Shown: in pieces, positions 10,901 through 22,643 of the stretch
How the letters are laid out: each line of letters opens with the position of its first letter
Position numbering within the stretch: position 1 is the first letter of the stretch
From: Rhynchopus euleeides
Lineage: Eukaryota; Euglenozoa; Diplonemea; Diplonemida; Diplonemidae
Assembly (NCBI GenBank): GCA_963210315.1
Contig: OY723237.1
Location: forward strand, 2,542,001-2,606,000
Length of the DNA stretch: 64,000 nucleotides
Direction of reading: 5' to 3'
Notes under the pieces: model-generated
The model's database searches: none
Seen by the model: the letters and a program-made list of their open reading frames with translations, nothing else
What the model was told of the DNA's origin: nothing
Translations under genes and position numbers: made by a program

Positions 10901-11729
10901 GACGGACCACGCGCGCATGTTCGGTGTGTACTGTCTCTACGCAGACTGCACGGCAGACAGCCGCCTGCAGTCGGAGGCGACTGTGCGCTCCTGCGTGCGT
11001 CTGGTGGACATCTGGCTCGAGGCCTCCCGCAAGCGCCAGGCCCGCATCTACGAGGTGTGTCTGGAGCGCCTGCAGAACGCCATCCAAGGCTGGGCAGGCG
11101 CCATGACGAGCACCTCTACCGGCCCTCAACTGGACCTCGAGCGCCACACGCGTGTGACTGAGGCAGCCATGCGTGGGGGGGAAGGCCTCAACGAGCTGCG
11201 CCAGCTCGCCGCACAGGACCCCAGCGACAGGGTGCTTGAGGTATGCCCCTCTTCCCCACCCGTGCCTTGCCGCGTTGCGGTGTGGTCTTCTGTTCCCTGC
11301 ATGGTCATAGAGATGTCTGCCGCACGCACGAATCGCTTGCGGAGCACATGAGGTTGAGTGTCACTGCGATCTGCGCTGTTTTGTTTATCGTGTTCGCATT
11401 GATCCACAACACACCATCCCCCTTCCTCAGCGCGTGCTGGAGATGATCACCTATTCCAAGCCGACGGCGGGCTACCGGTGCCAGGTCTTGTTTACCAAAG
11501 TGCCGGTTGCAGCTGACTACGAGTCTATCGGTGGGTGTGTCGTCGCCTCGAAGTGATGAGTGATGTGTGCCACACTGGCCAGGAATGGGCTGCAGTGCCG
11601 TGTAACAGCTGCGCAGCCTGTTCTTTCTTTCTCTTCCTTCATCCCCGAGGGTGTGTTGCGTGCTTTCCCTTGACGCCTACCGACCCCCAAGCAGCGGTGC
11701 CGCTGGCCCATGTGGCCTCGGCGAACTAA
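7979..11729 (+). CDS. Receptor-type adenylate cyclase, copy 1 (4 exons)
   Basis: A class III nucleotidyl cyclase that should make cAMP at the plasma membrane. Exons: 7979-10420, 10587-11240, 11431-11530, 11695-11729 (1,076 aa). GT-AG introns keep frame; intron 1 could instead start at 10460. Membrane segments lie at about residues 49-70 and 474-494. Between them is a large extracellular domain ending in a GLDWWVVMSVD stretch typical of dCache sensors. A HAMP-like linker (VRPIKALQEK) follows. The catalytic domain from 571 (GNVTILFTDIKGST) has metal ligands D579 and D622, purine-specifying K618 and D684 (the ATP type), and N691/R695. Exon 2 adds a second cyclase fold (about 823-960) that keeps the VGLSTG...GNVG core but lacks the metal aspartates and the Asn/Arg pair, so it is a pseudo-domain. 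The ATG at 7979 is the first that leaves a short cytosolic N-terminus. Copy-specific residues are E73, M823 and S867. The layout recalls trypanosomatid receptor cyclases, with an added domain. Confidence 0.85.
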
Positions 11730-12344
11730 ATGGCGCAGCTACGTGGTCAACAAATCAAACAACCAGGAAGTATTTTTCTGGCAGCCCATGCTCCGACATC
11801 ATTACACACAAATCATACAGAACAATGTTTTCATCCCGGGGCAGTCGAAATCCACGACGACACCCACGTTCGAAATACATTCATACCGGCAGCCTATACG
11901 CAATAACAGGCCTGATGTCCGTGACTGCCCACACGAGCGAGTTGTACTGGGCACGGCGAGACCAAGAAACAGATCGCGCTGTGGTTTTGTGTCTAATTCC
12001 ACTGCACCCCGCCTCCCTGCTAACATCCCTCCACGACTGTTGATCTTTCCTCTTGTTGTTGTGATGCGATGTGTCAGTGTGTGGCCTGCATAGCGGCCCC
12101 AGCTCTGGGGTGTGTGGGGGCCGTGTGCGGATCAACGACTTGCCCAAGGGCTGGGTGTGCGCTTTCTGTCCACGCCAAGTGGATACTACAGCGCCAGCCT
12201 TCGCCCACTCATTACCAGGATCTTGTACCACCAATTGCCCTTTGTCAAAGCCTGACCGCTCGTGCTTTCATTTTCTCTTTCCTTTTTCCGAACCGGTCGA
12301 TCATTTTACACGTCGTACGTTTCATAATTTTATATATTGTCTTG
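11730..12344. other. 3' region of the cyclase, no gene supported
   Basis: I see no convincing gene. A short stretch at 12125-12174 reads INDLPKGWVCAFCP, which resembles the second half of a rubredoxin-like knuckle, but the matching first CxxC and flanking exons are absent. No canonical poly(A) signal (AATAAA or TGTAA) is obvious within 200 bp after the cyclase stop. TTTTATATATTG at 12328-12339 precedes the candidate small gene below. Confidence 0.4.
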
Positions 12345-12953
12345 ATGGGGGACCGTCGTCCGAAGGTTCAGAAAAGTGCGTCGCCCTTCCAAAATATGGC
12401 GCCGCACTTGACACTTGACGCAGAGAAGTGCCTGAGGATGTCCTCCACCACAGTGCGCGGTTTCTTTTTCGGTTTTGTTGACTTCCTGTTGGTGTTTCCA
12501 AGGAGCCCTTTTGTTCCGGATGGGTCTCCTGAGGTGGTGCCACACACTAGGTTGTTTTGCGGCAGGGTTGCTGAACGCAGCCGACACGATCCATGCCGTG
12601 GGCAACACATTCTGTGTTTGTGGCGTCCCATCTCAACAAACTCTTGTACCAGGCCCCAGTCCCTGCCATGCGCTTGTTTCCGACACTTGCCCTTGGTGTG
12701 AACAATTGTATTGTGGACGAAACTAAAAGAGTGGGTCGGGACCGGGCCATTTCCCCTCTACACTCTGTGCTCCCAGGCTGCTCCAGACGACCAGAAGGCG
12801 GCAGCCGAAGGTCGGCAACCAAGCCAAGGAGACACCGCACGACACCCACCCACCCCGGTATCATTCCATCACCTTTTTTGCGATCTCCCCGTTGACTTTT
12901 GTGCTGCTGGCCCTCCTCCCCAGACGACAATCAAGGCGGCGTTGCAACAATGA
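12345..12953 (+). CDS. Possible small three-exon gene, 85 aa (weak)
   Basis: An ATG at 12345 lies just behind a TATATA word. Exon 1 (12345-12491) encodes MGDRRPKVQKSASPF, then LTLDAEKCLRMSSTTVRGFF and FVDFLL. GT-AG splicing in phase 0 to 12777-12857 (AAPDDQKAAAEG...) and to 12924-12953 (TTIKAALQQ, stop) gives an 85-residue basic/helical protein. The last intron has a good pyrimidine tract before CAG. The helical stretch is vaguely histone-fold-like, which is not enough to assign. Copies start at 23259, 34173 and 50884 with no change noticed. The first intron also holds a coding-like LLNAADTIHAVGNTF, so the model may miss an exon. Confidence 0.25.
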
Positions 12954-13340
12954 ACTTTGCAACAATGAGAAATGTGATGCACTGTCGTAGCCACTTGCCC
13001 CCTGAACGAAAAGACCAAAGGGGGCGAAAGGTGGCACCATCCCTCACACCTGACACCCCTCCCTTCCTTAAAATGGTTCGAAGCGGCGACGCTTCCGCAC
13101 GTGTGTGGTAGGTCGTGCCCAGTGGAGGTATTCCAAAAGAAGGGAATGCCACGGTGGGTCGTGCCTTGTGCTTGCGGAGCACGGTAGTCATCGTTAAGTG
13201 ATCACCTGTATCGCTTTCGGCACCGTGACGAGGGAGCGTGTTTCAATAATAAACCCCCCCCCTGTATAATGTTAAATAACGCGTAATATTAAATAGCGCA
13301 TAATATTAAATATGACGCATAATATTGAATATAACGCATA
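12954..13340. repeat. Unit-end spacer with AATATTAA island
   Basis: No gene is recognised. From about 13262 the sequence is a tandem of AACGCGTAATATTAAATAGCGCATAATATTAA-type words, preceded by a short poly-C. In the different units this island is the target of the 1,302-bp TIR element, the piggyBac-like element and the CACGGTG element. Copies end at 24254, 35168 and 51851. Confidence 0.8.
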
Positions 13341-14642
13341 CCTACCACCCCCCCGTGTATATGTCACCCCCCAAAAGGGGTGTGTTTATGTCACCCCCCC
13401 AGGGCTGCTGGGGGGGTGACATAAACACACCTTTTGGGGGGTGGGGTGTCGTGGGCACTCTTACAGGCTGAGACGACGTGTTGGTCAAGATTTTGGGGAG
13501 TAAATGGCCTCATCACGGTGGCCAGGACTGGGACCTCCCATGTGGGATATCCCAATGGGGTATCCCACACGGGTGATGGTCACTATCCCACAGGGGAGGG
13601 CACGTGTTCCCCCCTGGGAGAACGTACGGTACCGACCTTGTCCATGGGAGACCCGATTGGGTCACGTAGGTTCTCCCAGGGGACATCCTGTCCTCCCATG
13701 CGACATCCCATGGGACGGATGGGATATCCCTGGTGTTCGTATTGCAGCTTGGGTTAGCGTGCTGGCATCGCAGCAGTGTCCCCTCGAGTCCACTCAGTGA
13801 GAACCGATCCCGCTCTCCTACTCCTGCTCTACGTGATACCACACATCGCTCTCCTCCTCGTTGCGCTGGAAAGGAGGGGTGACACACACACACACACTGG
13901 AAGCCGGGGATTGCCTGCTGATACTGAGACGCAATCTTCGCGACGACGCGTTGAAGAGAGCGCGGAATAGCCGCCGAACGAAAGATGGAGGGAGAGGGGA
14001 TGCAGCGGGTGCGCTTTGGAACCGCACGTATCACCTGCTTCCGGAGGAAACGGGAACGAGAAGGACAGACAGTACGTGTCTTGCGCTCCAGAAAGACCCA
14101 ACGCAGGCTCTTCAACACGGGCAATGCGGGGTCTCTTCAACTTCGGTGCCACCTGCTCGCCAACGCTGTGTTGCAGGTTGCTTCACGTGTCAGATGGGTG
14201 ACCCAGCACTTCTCCTGCAGCGCAAGCATTTCAACATATTGCCCAACGACGACCCATCCAAAGTGAGAGTACGCGGTGCTCCTCCTCGGTTACTCTCGGT
14301 GATGCGCTGTCCGTGCCATTCATGTAGGTTGTCCGGACGGACACGCATGTGAGCTTGAAGTGTTTGTCTCGCAATAACGGGACACCATGCCCTGTCTCCT
14401 CCTCCCCTTCCACCGGGGATGACATCCAGTTCTGCCTGTCCTCCCGACAGGCCAACCTGGAGTGCCAAGAGACGCCCCCCGAGCGTCTCTTGGCACTCCA
14501 GATTGGCCTGTGAGAGGGCTGAGGTGTGTGCGCGTGTGCGTATAGGGCCTCAAAGGCAACCACCCTAAAAAGGTGTGTTTATGTCACCCCCCTCCCGATT
14601 TTTGCACCTGGGGGGGGTGACATATACACGGGGGGTGGTAGG
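13341..14642. mobile_element. 1,302-bp TIR element, copy 2
   Basis: Same length, termini and TA flanks as at 2426-3727. It moved with the tandem unit rather than inserting again, because the flanks are identical. Confidence 0.85.
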
Positions 14643-14668
14643 TAATATTAAATAACTCGTAATATTAA

Positions 14669-15808
14669 CCCTTTAGACATCGGGGGGGTACGATTTAGAA
14701 GGCCCAAAAACCGGAATTCTGGCCACTTTGCCCAGTAAGCAATTTTCTACTACACCAAAATCGGAATTTTTTTTCATGGTGAAACGCGTTGTTTCAGAAC
14801 GATCCGAGAATCGACTTTTTTTTGTGAAAAAAAGTATATTTTTTCCCACGGCAGGCGACTCCCAATGACCACCCAAAATGGTTTTGGCTGATTTTCGGGC
14901 CCAGCCACGTGGCCAAACCGGACCCCCAGATTCGGGAAAAAAATCCGAAAAATGTGTTTTTCGGGCAGAACGAGGACAGCGCAGTTCACGATGCCGAGAC
15001 TTGGTGAAAAAGTCAAAAAATCTCGATTTTTGCCTGCTGATCCAATTTTTGGGTGAAAACGGTGAAAAATGCAGGGTTTGTGGGGTCAGGTCACCAGACT
15101 CAGACGCACCCTTCGGGCAGTTTTGGGGCGTATCTTTCCAGAAATGCGTTTTTAGGGGGCCTGGGGGTGTTTCGAGGCCATTTCTGTGACCACAGGTGCA
15201 GGACCCTCGGGTGGCCAGAAACCACCAAAAACCGAAAAATAGGTGGGTCCGAAATTTGGTTTCGGCCGGAAAAAATTTCAAATTTGGATTTTTTTCAGAA
15301 TTTTTTCTGTCGTGAAATGCGCTGTTCTCGCCGTTTCCGAGAACATATTTTTCCCGAAAAAAATTTTTTTTTCCGGGTCACCACAATTTGAAGTGCCGGG
15401 CAGGCAGTGCCGACAATGTTCTTTCGCCGGCAACTGCATTTTTTTCCGGAAAAATGTGTGTTCTTTGCGAGAATACGACGCGTTGCGTTCGGAACAGTTC
15501 ACCATAAAAAAAAATCTTGAAAAAGTCGTAGTAGAAGACACTTTGCCCAGGTAATAACCCAAAGTGCCCAGATCCCAAAAAAATCCCGATTTCCGGAAAT
15601 TTCCGTTTTTTCCAAGTTTCGCACTCGCAACAAACATTTGCCCTTTGGCGTGCCCATTTTTGTCTCCGGCGTTCGTGGAAAGAACTGCGACATCCGAGTT
15701 CACCATAAAAAAAATCGGGCAAAAATTCCGAGTAGAAAGTGCCTGAGTGCCAGTGGCCAAAAAAATCTGAGTTATCTACACATATATGTGTAGATAACTC
15801 CTAAAGGG
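14669..15808. mobile_element. piggyBac-like element, copy 2
   Basis: Same 1,140 bp with TTAA flanks, carried along in unit 2. Confidence 0.75.
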
Positions 15809-16161
15809 TTAAATAGGGCGTTTTTGGGGGTTTTTTGGCCGTTTTTTTCGGCTAGAAGGCCAAAAGAGGTCATCTCCGGGGACGCACAGTGTCTGTACAT
15901 GACGTAGGTGACTGAAAAAATCCTATTTTCAGCACCCGTTGTTCGCCAGCGGTTTTTTGCAAGTGAGTCCTGATAGCAAACAGCCCAGAACTCATAATAT
16001 TAAATATAGGCCCCCAAAACTCATAATATTAAATATAACTCATAATACTGTTGTAGTAAGTGGGTTGTTATATTGTAATATTCGGGACCACTCCCGGAAA
16101 GTGGAATTTCATTTATTTTATTACAAAAATTACATTACAACCATACATCCTACTCTGGTTG

Positions 16162-17795
16162 AGTCTGGCAGAGTTCCGCAGACTTTTTTTTTATTTTTTT
16201 GACTTTTTCTTGACTTTTTTTAGTCTGCCAGAGTCAAGAAAAAGTCAAGGAAAAGTCAAAGAAAAGTCAAAAAAAGTCCAAAAGCCAAAAAGTCAAGAAA
16301 AAGTCCAAGAAAAGTCAAAGAAAAGTCCAGACAGTCAAGGAAAAGTCAAGAAAAAGTCACAAAAAAGTCAACAGCTCAAAAAAAAGTCAAGAAAAAGTCA
16401 AAGAAAAGTCAACAAAAGTCCACAAAAGTCTACAAAAGTCCGAGAAAAGTCCACAAAAGTCAGCCCAGTGCAGGACTCTTCGACAGAGGGGCGGGGGAGA
16501 GAGGATGCCGCTCGAAGCATCTGACGTTGAAAAGACAACGGGGGCGGCGACACAGATCCCTGCACACAGCGAACACATACGCTATCTACCCGCTCCAGCA
16601 CGTGCCCCAGGCAGAGGTCTCCCACCTGACGTTCAACGTGCGGGAGGGTGCTCGGGGACATCATCACGACGGGTGGGAGGGCAGGCAAGGGATGTCCCCA
16701 GGTCCGGCTCGGCCCTCTCCAAGGCGGTGCCCACGACCATCTCTTGATCAGATGGGCCTGCCAGGCGTTCGATCTCCTTATCCAACGTTGCTTCCTTGGT
16801 GGATGGGTTGAGAAATAGGTCACAGAGCCCAGAGCGCGTGCACAAGCGGCTCTTCCTGGTGTGATTGCCAAGAACCCCACAGACGTGTACAATGGCCTCG
16901 TCGCGGACCCGTCAAAGTTCGCCGCCTCTGCCGATGATATGTCCCATGACGACGAGCTGGACGCCAGGAGGTGTGCGACAGGCGGCTCCGGGTCGAGCAG
17001 GTCATCATGAAACCTGCACGCTGGGGCCAGCTCGACGTCCAGCAGCGTCCCGGGGACGCTCAGGACGCCGCCACGTACCTGCACACCGTCCGGATGTTGC
17101 TGGGCGGGGCGGACTCGGGTTGAGCTGATCAACCACCTAGATGCGATGTTGTTTTTCTGCTTCTGACTGTCACGTTCTGGGCGACGCTGGGGTACTCTGC
17201 TGCCCTCGCCTTCCGCACAGAGACTGGTAGCTTACGTCAACAAAACGCAAGCATGCCATTCCCATGGCACAAAAAGGGTGCCGAGAAGGGCATCCCGAGC
17301 ACCGGAAACGGAGCTTCTAACGAGACATGAAAGGCGGAGAGCCGCTGTTCCCGTAAGGCGGCGCGGACTACTACATCGCGGGGTTTTCACTGGGGCAAGC
17401 CGAGCGGGGCGCGCAAGAGAGGGAACTACTGACCTCCACGCGGAATGCCCGACAGGGGCGCCTCAGAAGAGACCCGTAAACACGCATCCGCGCAACCTGA
17501 CCCCGGTCAGGCCAGAATCACTGGCTGACTGGGCTGACTTTTGTGGACTTTTCTTGGACTTTTGTAGACTTTTGTGGACTTTTGTTGACTTTTCTTTGAC
17601 TTTTTCTTGACTTTTTTTGAGCTGTTGACTTTTTTTTTGACTTTTTCTTGACTTTTCCTTGACTTTTTTGAGTTTTTTTTGACTTTTTCGAGTCTGGCAG
17701 ACTTTTTTAAAAAGTCAAGAAAAAGTCAAAAAAAAGTCAAGAAAAAGTCAAAAATCGAGGTCCCCGACCAAAAGTCTGGCAGACTCTGCCAGACT
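16162..17795. mobile_element. Fold-back element, copy 2
   Basis: Same element with a 27-bp longer left arm (AAAAGCCAAAAAGTCAAG insertion near 16279). Confidence 0.6.
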
Positions 17796-18892
17796 ATGAT
17801 GTATGTGGGTACGAAATAGGGGCCTATTTCGTTAAAAAAATGATTCTGGGAAAACCCTTCTCCCACCTCTCTCCCGGGCATTTCTCCCAAGGGGGAGAAA
17901 TTAAATAAAAAAAGTTTCTCGGAAGTTTTTGCCTCAGGTGGGAAGGGGTTCTGAAGGAGAAGGACAGCACCCTCTCGTAAAATTGATACCACCACGCTTC
18001 GCACGGAGCGGAAATAACCCAAAGAAGCGAGATCTGAACCTGAGGACCGTCGGAGCTATTGCCGGCATCAGGCCGATGTACCTCTTGAGCATGCTGTCTC
18101 AAGGTGCACGTTGTCTGTATGTGGTGTTCGACTATGAAGCGGTCTCGGGGACGAGGCTGACCAATGTTGACTACCGTGGCCTCCGGCGGCTGGGGGGCTC
18201 TGCCCCCCAGACCCCCCTGTGACCTGTGAAGTCTGTCCAACAGGAACTAACGAGCGCATGTGACCGTGCCCTTCCTTCTCGAGAACGGGTATCGGCGACG
18301 GTCCGTGATCCTGTTTTGGGTTCGTCACCAACTCCCGAAGTACTCACTGATTGCCGCAAAACTTCCATTTTGCAGCCGCGAACCGCGAAATGGGCCCCTT
18401 GCGCCAAACATATATAGTACCCTGCCGCTGGTCTGGACCCTTGAGGCAATTTGTCTGAGGGGCCGATGTTGCATGATTTCGCGCGCGCGAAGCGCGCGCG
18501 AAAAAATTTTGAGGCGGCAATTTTACCCCTTTCTCCCACAGTCTCTGAGGAAGGTGGGAGATAGCGAACACCCTGCTTTCAGTCAACAAAAAAAGCAGTC
18601 CGTCTGTTGTGTCTAGAGGACAGGGTGTGATGCGTTGGATCAACGAAGGGGGCTGGGCGCCCCACCCACAACCCCCCCATACCCACGCCCCCCAAGCCCC
18701 CAGCTGCTGCCGTGGTGCCGTTGTGCTTTGTGTGCCCACCCGACGAGCAAAGCCTGCTTCTGTTTTCTAATCCGTGTTCTGCTTCCACCCTGCCAGAGCC
18801 ACCCCGTCTGCTTCTTCGTGCCAGCACTCCTGCATGCACTGCCCACACCACACCACACACCCTTCGCAGTTGTGGATACCTACAGAGCACAC

Positions 18893-21800
18893 ATGGACCG
18901 GGCTGCCACGAGGCTGCCGAGGGACGTGGACGATGAGGGCATGGACCAGGAAGAGGAGGGCGGTGCTGCTGAGATGCTCCGTCGTGACGACAGCACAGTG
19001 GTCAGCGTGAAGCAGGAGGTGTGGCGGCGGGCCGTCAGCGTGCACATGGTGATCGCCATGGTGTGCCTGTTGGGCGTTGTGCTGAGCGTCACGAGCTCGG
19101 AGATGCTGGAGACGACAGCGTGCGACATGGCTATCGATGACACGCGGCGCACCATGGACAACGCCACCAACGCCTTAGGGAAGTCCGCCACCGATTCGCT
19201 CGACAAGGTGTCGGGGGATCTGCTGGGTGCCTCGCAGGTCGGCATGGCAGGCATGCTGCAGATGTTCCTCTCTGAGGGCCTGAAGGAGGCGAACGGCCTG
19301 CGCCACACCGTCACCACCTTCCTGCAGGACGTGCCGAAGAACGAGTCGGAGTGGCTCTGGCACGGCGCCCCTGCGCTGTGGCACCAGTCCGTCACCCTGC
19401 TGGAGGACTCCCCCGTGCTGGCGTTGGGCACCTACACCGACACCATGGGGCTGCTCTACTTCATGTCGGGCGGGAAGCTTGCGCTCTACCTTCTCGACGA
19501 CGCACGCCCCAACAACAGCTTTTTCGGCTACGCCTTGCCGGATGGGACGGGTCGGGAACAAGCCCGCATCCCAACGACGACAACTGCGGGCCGCCTGCGG
19601 ACCACGAGCTTGGCAAACACAACGTACCTGCCCTTCCAGCAGCTGAAGTTCAGTGGGCTCGTTCCCGTGGGCACTGGGGTGGGCATGGTGCTGGTTGAGA
19701 AATTCCGTGACAGGGCAGGCGTGCACCGCTACATTGCAGCCAGCATGTACATGCGCCTCTCGAAAATCCAGACGTACGTCACAGACATGGCGCAGACAGG
19801 GGAGGGGTCCGTCCCGCGGGTGTTCCTTGTCGTCGCCAGCTGCTGGCTTGCAGATGCCAAGCGTGCCCTGGGTCTGGAGCTGCAGGAGTACGACGAACAG
19901 ACTGGGTACGCCACCGCCGTGTCGCACGGCGAATGCACGGAGGAGTTTATCGGAGTGAACACCATGACAGGCCGCACGGGCCCGCAGAACCGCATCGTCC
20001 CCGCCGTCAACGTGAGCGATCCCTACATCAGGGGCATCGCTGTGTCGCTTGATGGCGACTACGCCAGCTGCGTGGGGCGGCACCGCAGGGTCACCCTGAC
20101 CATCAACGGCACCGACGAAGACCATTTTGTGGGTGCACAGCGCATCACCTTTGCGGACGCAGGGCTCGACTGGTGGGTGGTGATGTCTGTCGACGCGCTG
20201 TCCATCTTCGGAGAGGTCGACGCAAGCCGCGAAGCGGTCACCATGCAGATTGAGGAGGAGAAGGGGCGCGTGGCTGAAGACGTCAGAACCAACCGCAACA
20301 TCGCACGGGGTATCGTCGTGGTCGTCGGGTTTGCGATCATCCTCGGCAGCTTCTACGTGTCGTACATTGTGGTGCGCCCCATCAAGGCGCTGCAGGAGAA
20401 GATGATGCGCGTGGCCAACATGGAGCTGGCAGGCCTCGACCTGCAGGCGACATCCCTGTTCTACGAGGTGTACCGCATGCAGACAGACTTCCGCCGTATG
20501 GTGGAGAACCTGGTGGAGTTCCGCGCCTACGTCCCGCTGGCCGTGCTGGAGGGGTCGGGGGCTGGGGACAGCATGAAGCAGCGCACAGTGCCGCCACCCA
20601 CAGGGAACGTGACTATCCTGTTCACCGACATCAAGGGCTCCACAGAGCTGTGGCGCCGCAGCCCGGCTGACATGAACACAGCCATGGAGACCCACAACGA
20701 GGAGATTCGTGCGGCCTGTGCCGACCACGGCGGGTATGAGGTGAAGACCATCGGCGACTCCTTCATGATCTCCTTCTCCTGCCCGGTGGCGGCGGCGCAG
20801 TGTGCGTTGGACATCCAGTCGCGTCTGCGCAAGCGGCGCTGGCCCTCGCCCCTGATGCTGCCGGAGGCAGGGCTGGTGGTGCGCATCGGGATCAACACCG
20901 GCCCCACCATCGCCGAGAAGAACCCTGTGACGGGGCGTGTGGACTACCGTGGCAGCACCGTCAATCTGGCCTCGCGTGTGGAGGGCAAGGCGCTGTCGGG
21001 CACCGTGTGTGTCACATCCGATACCTTCGCGCAGATCAAGGGTGACCTGCAGCAGCTGGGCAGCCCTGCCGTGTCGAACCTGGGTGTGCAGGAGATCCGT
21101 GGGCTGGATGGTGGGTACCTGCTCCACCTGATGGTGCCCAGCCACCTGAGCAAGCGCTTCAGTGATGCGGAGACCGACTGCGAGTGCCGGCAGGCGGAGG
21201 GGGCGCGGGTCAACTTCAGCGGCGTGCAGACCGACACAACGCCGTCTAGGTCCAGCAGGTCGAGCGGGTCCTCGCTCGAGAGCAACACCACCAAGCAGCG
21301 CAGGCAGGACCTGAAGGGGAAGACCGCTCTCCAGGTGACGCGTGGGGGTGTGACTGTCGCTGTCTGCCGCTTGGTATGTGCCGCCGTTGCCACTGCTTCT
21401 CGCCAGGGTTGGTGGGGGTTGTGATATGGTGTGGTGTGGCTTTCCTGGTGGGCAACGTGTCGGGCCGCCCCTACCCCGATACCATCCGCCCCCCCCACAG
21501 AATGAAAGCCGGAGTGACGGGAAGACGTTCGACAACAGCAACATCATGGTGAGGTCTGCTGTGGAGGCCGCGCATGCCACGGGAGGCGTAGTGGGCAACG
21601 TGTCGGGCCGCACCCTCACCGTGGTGTGGAACGCATCGAAGCGCTGCTCCATGCACATCACCGCAGCACTCACCTTTGCGCAGGAGATGAAGAACCTGAA
21701 GTACATGCTGCAGGTCGGCCTCAGCACTGGCACCATGCTGCACGGCAATGTCGGAACACGTGCCAGCCGTTTCCCAACGGCCATCGGCCTGCCGCTCGAT

Positions 21801-22643
21801 GCGGCTGAGGCAATGACGGACCACGCGCGCATGTTCGGTGTGTACTGTCTCTACGCAGACTGCACGGCAGACAGCCGCCTGCAGTCGGAGGCGACTGTGC
21901 GCTCCTGCGTGCGTCTGGTGGACATCTGGCTCGAGGCCTCCCGCAAGCGCCAGGCCCGCATCTACGAGGTGTGTCTGGAGCGCCTGCAGAACGCCATCCA
22001 AGGCTGGGCAGGCGCCATGACGAGCACCTCTACCGGCCCTCAACTGGACCTCGAGCGCCACACGCGTGTGACTGAGGCAGCCATGCGTGGGGGGGAAGGC
22101 CTCAACGAGCTGCGCCAGCTCGCCGCACAGGACCCCAGCGACAGGGTGCTTGAGGTATGCCCCTCTTCCCCACCCGTGCCTTGCCGCGTTGCGGTGTGGT
22201 CTTCTGTTCCCTGCATGGTCATAGAGATGTCTGCCGCACGCACGAATCGCTTGCGGAGCACATGAGGTTGAGTGTCACTGCGATCTGCGCTGTTTTGTTT
22301 ATCGTGTTCGCATTGATCCACAACACACCATCCCCCTTCCTCAGCGCGTGCTGGAGATGATCACCTATTCCAAGCCGACGGCGGGCTACCGGTGCCAGGT
22401 CTTGTTTACCAAAGTGCCGGTTGCAGCTGACTACGAGTCTATCGGTGGGTGTGTCGTCGCCTCGAAGTGATGAGTGATGTGTGCCACACTGGCCAGGAAT
22501 GGGCTGCAGTGCCGTGTAACAGCTGCGCAGCCTGTTCTTTCTTTCTCTTCCTTCATCCCCGAGGGTGTGTTGCGTGCTTTCCCTTGACGCCTACCGACCC
22601 CCAAGCAGCGGTGCCGCTGGCCCATGTGGCCTCGGCGAACTAA
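18893..22643 (+). CDS. Receptor-type adenylate cyclase, copy 2 (4 exons)
   Basis: Exons 18893-21334, 21501-22154, 22345-22444, 22609-22643. Compared with copy 1 it has Thr for Met at 823 and Ile for Ser at 867, both in the degenerate second cyclase domain. All catalytic residues, membrane segments and splice sites are unchanged, so it should be functional. Confidence 0.85.

Larger units (their letters stand above)
2426..13340 (+). repeat. 10.9-kb tandem unit, copy 1
   Basis: Unit of 10,915 bp counted from the start of its TIR element. It carries a 27-bp duplication in the AT repeat near 5130-5156 that copies 2 and 3 lack, and lacks a 27-bp segment that copies 2 and 3 have in their AAGTC-rich arm (16279-16305). 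The rest is almost base-identical to copies 2 and 3. Confidence 0.95.

Noticed and set aside
8261..10918. 885-codon minus-strand frame opposite the cyclase, repeated in all copies
   Set aside because: It is the antisense shadow of a GC-rich gene: His/Gly/Arg-rich with no domain, crossing an exon-intron boundary of the plus gene.
12125..12174. Rubredoxin-like INDLPKGWVCAFCP peptide
   Set aside because: Only half a metal site, with no partner CxxC and no plausible exon around it.
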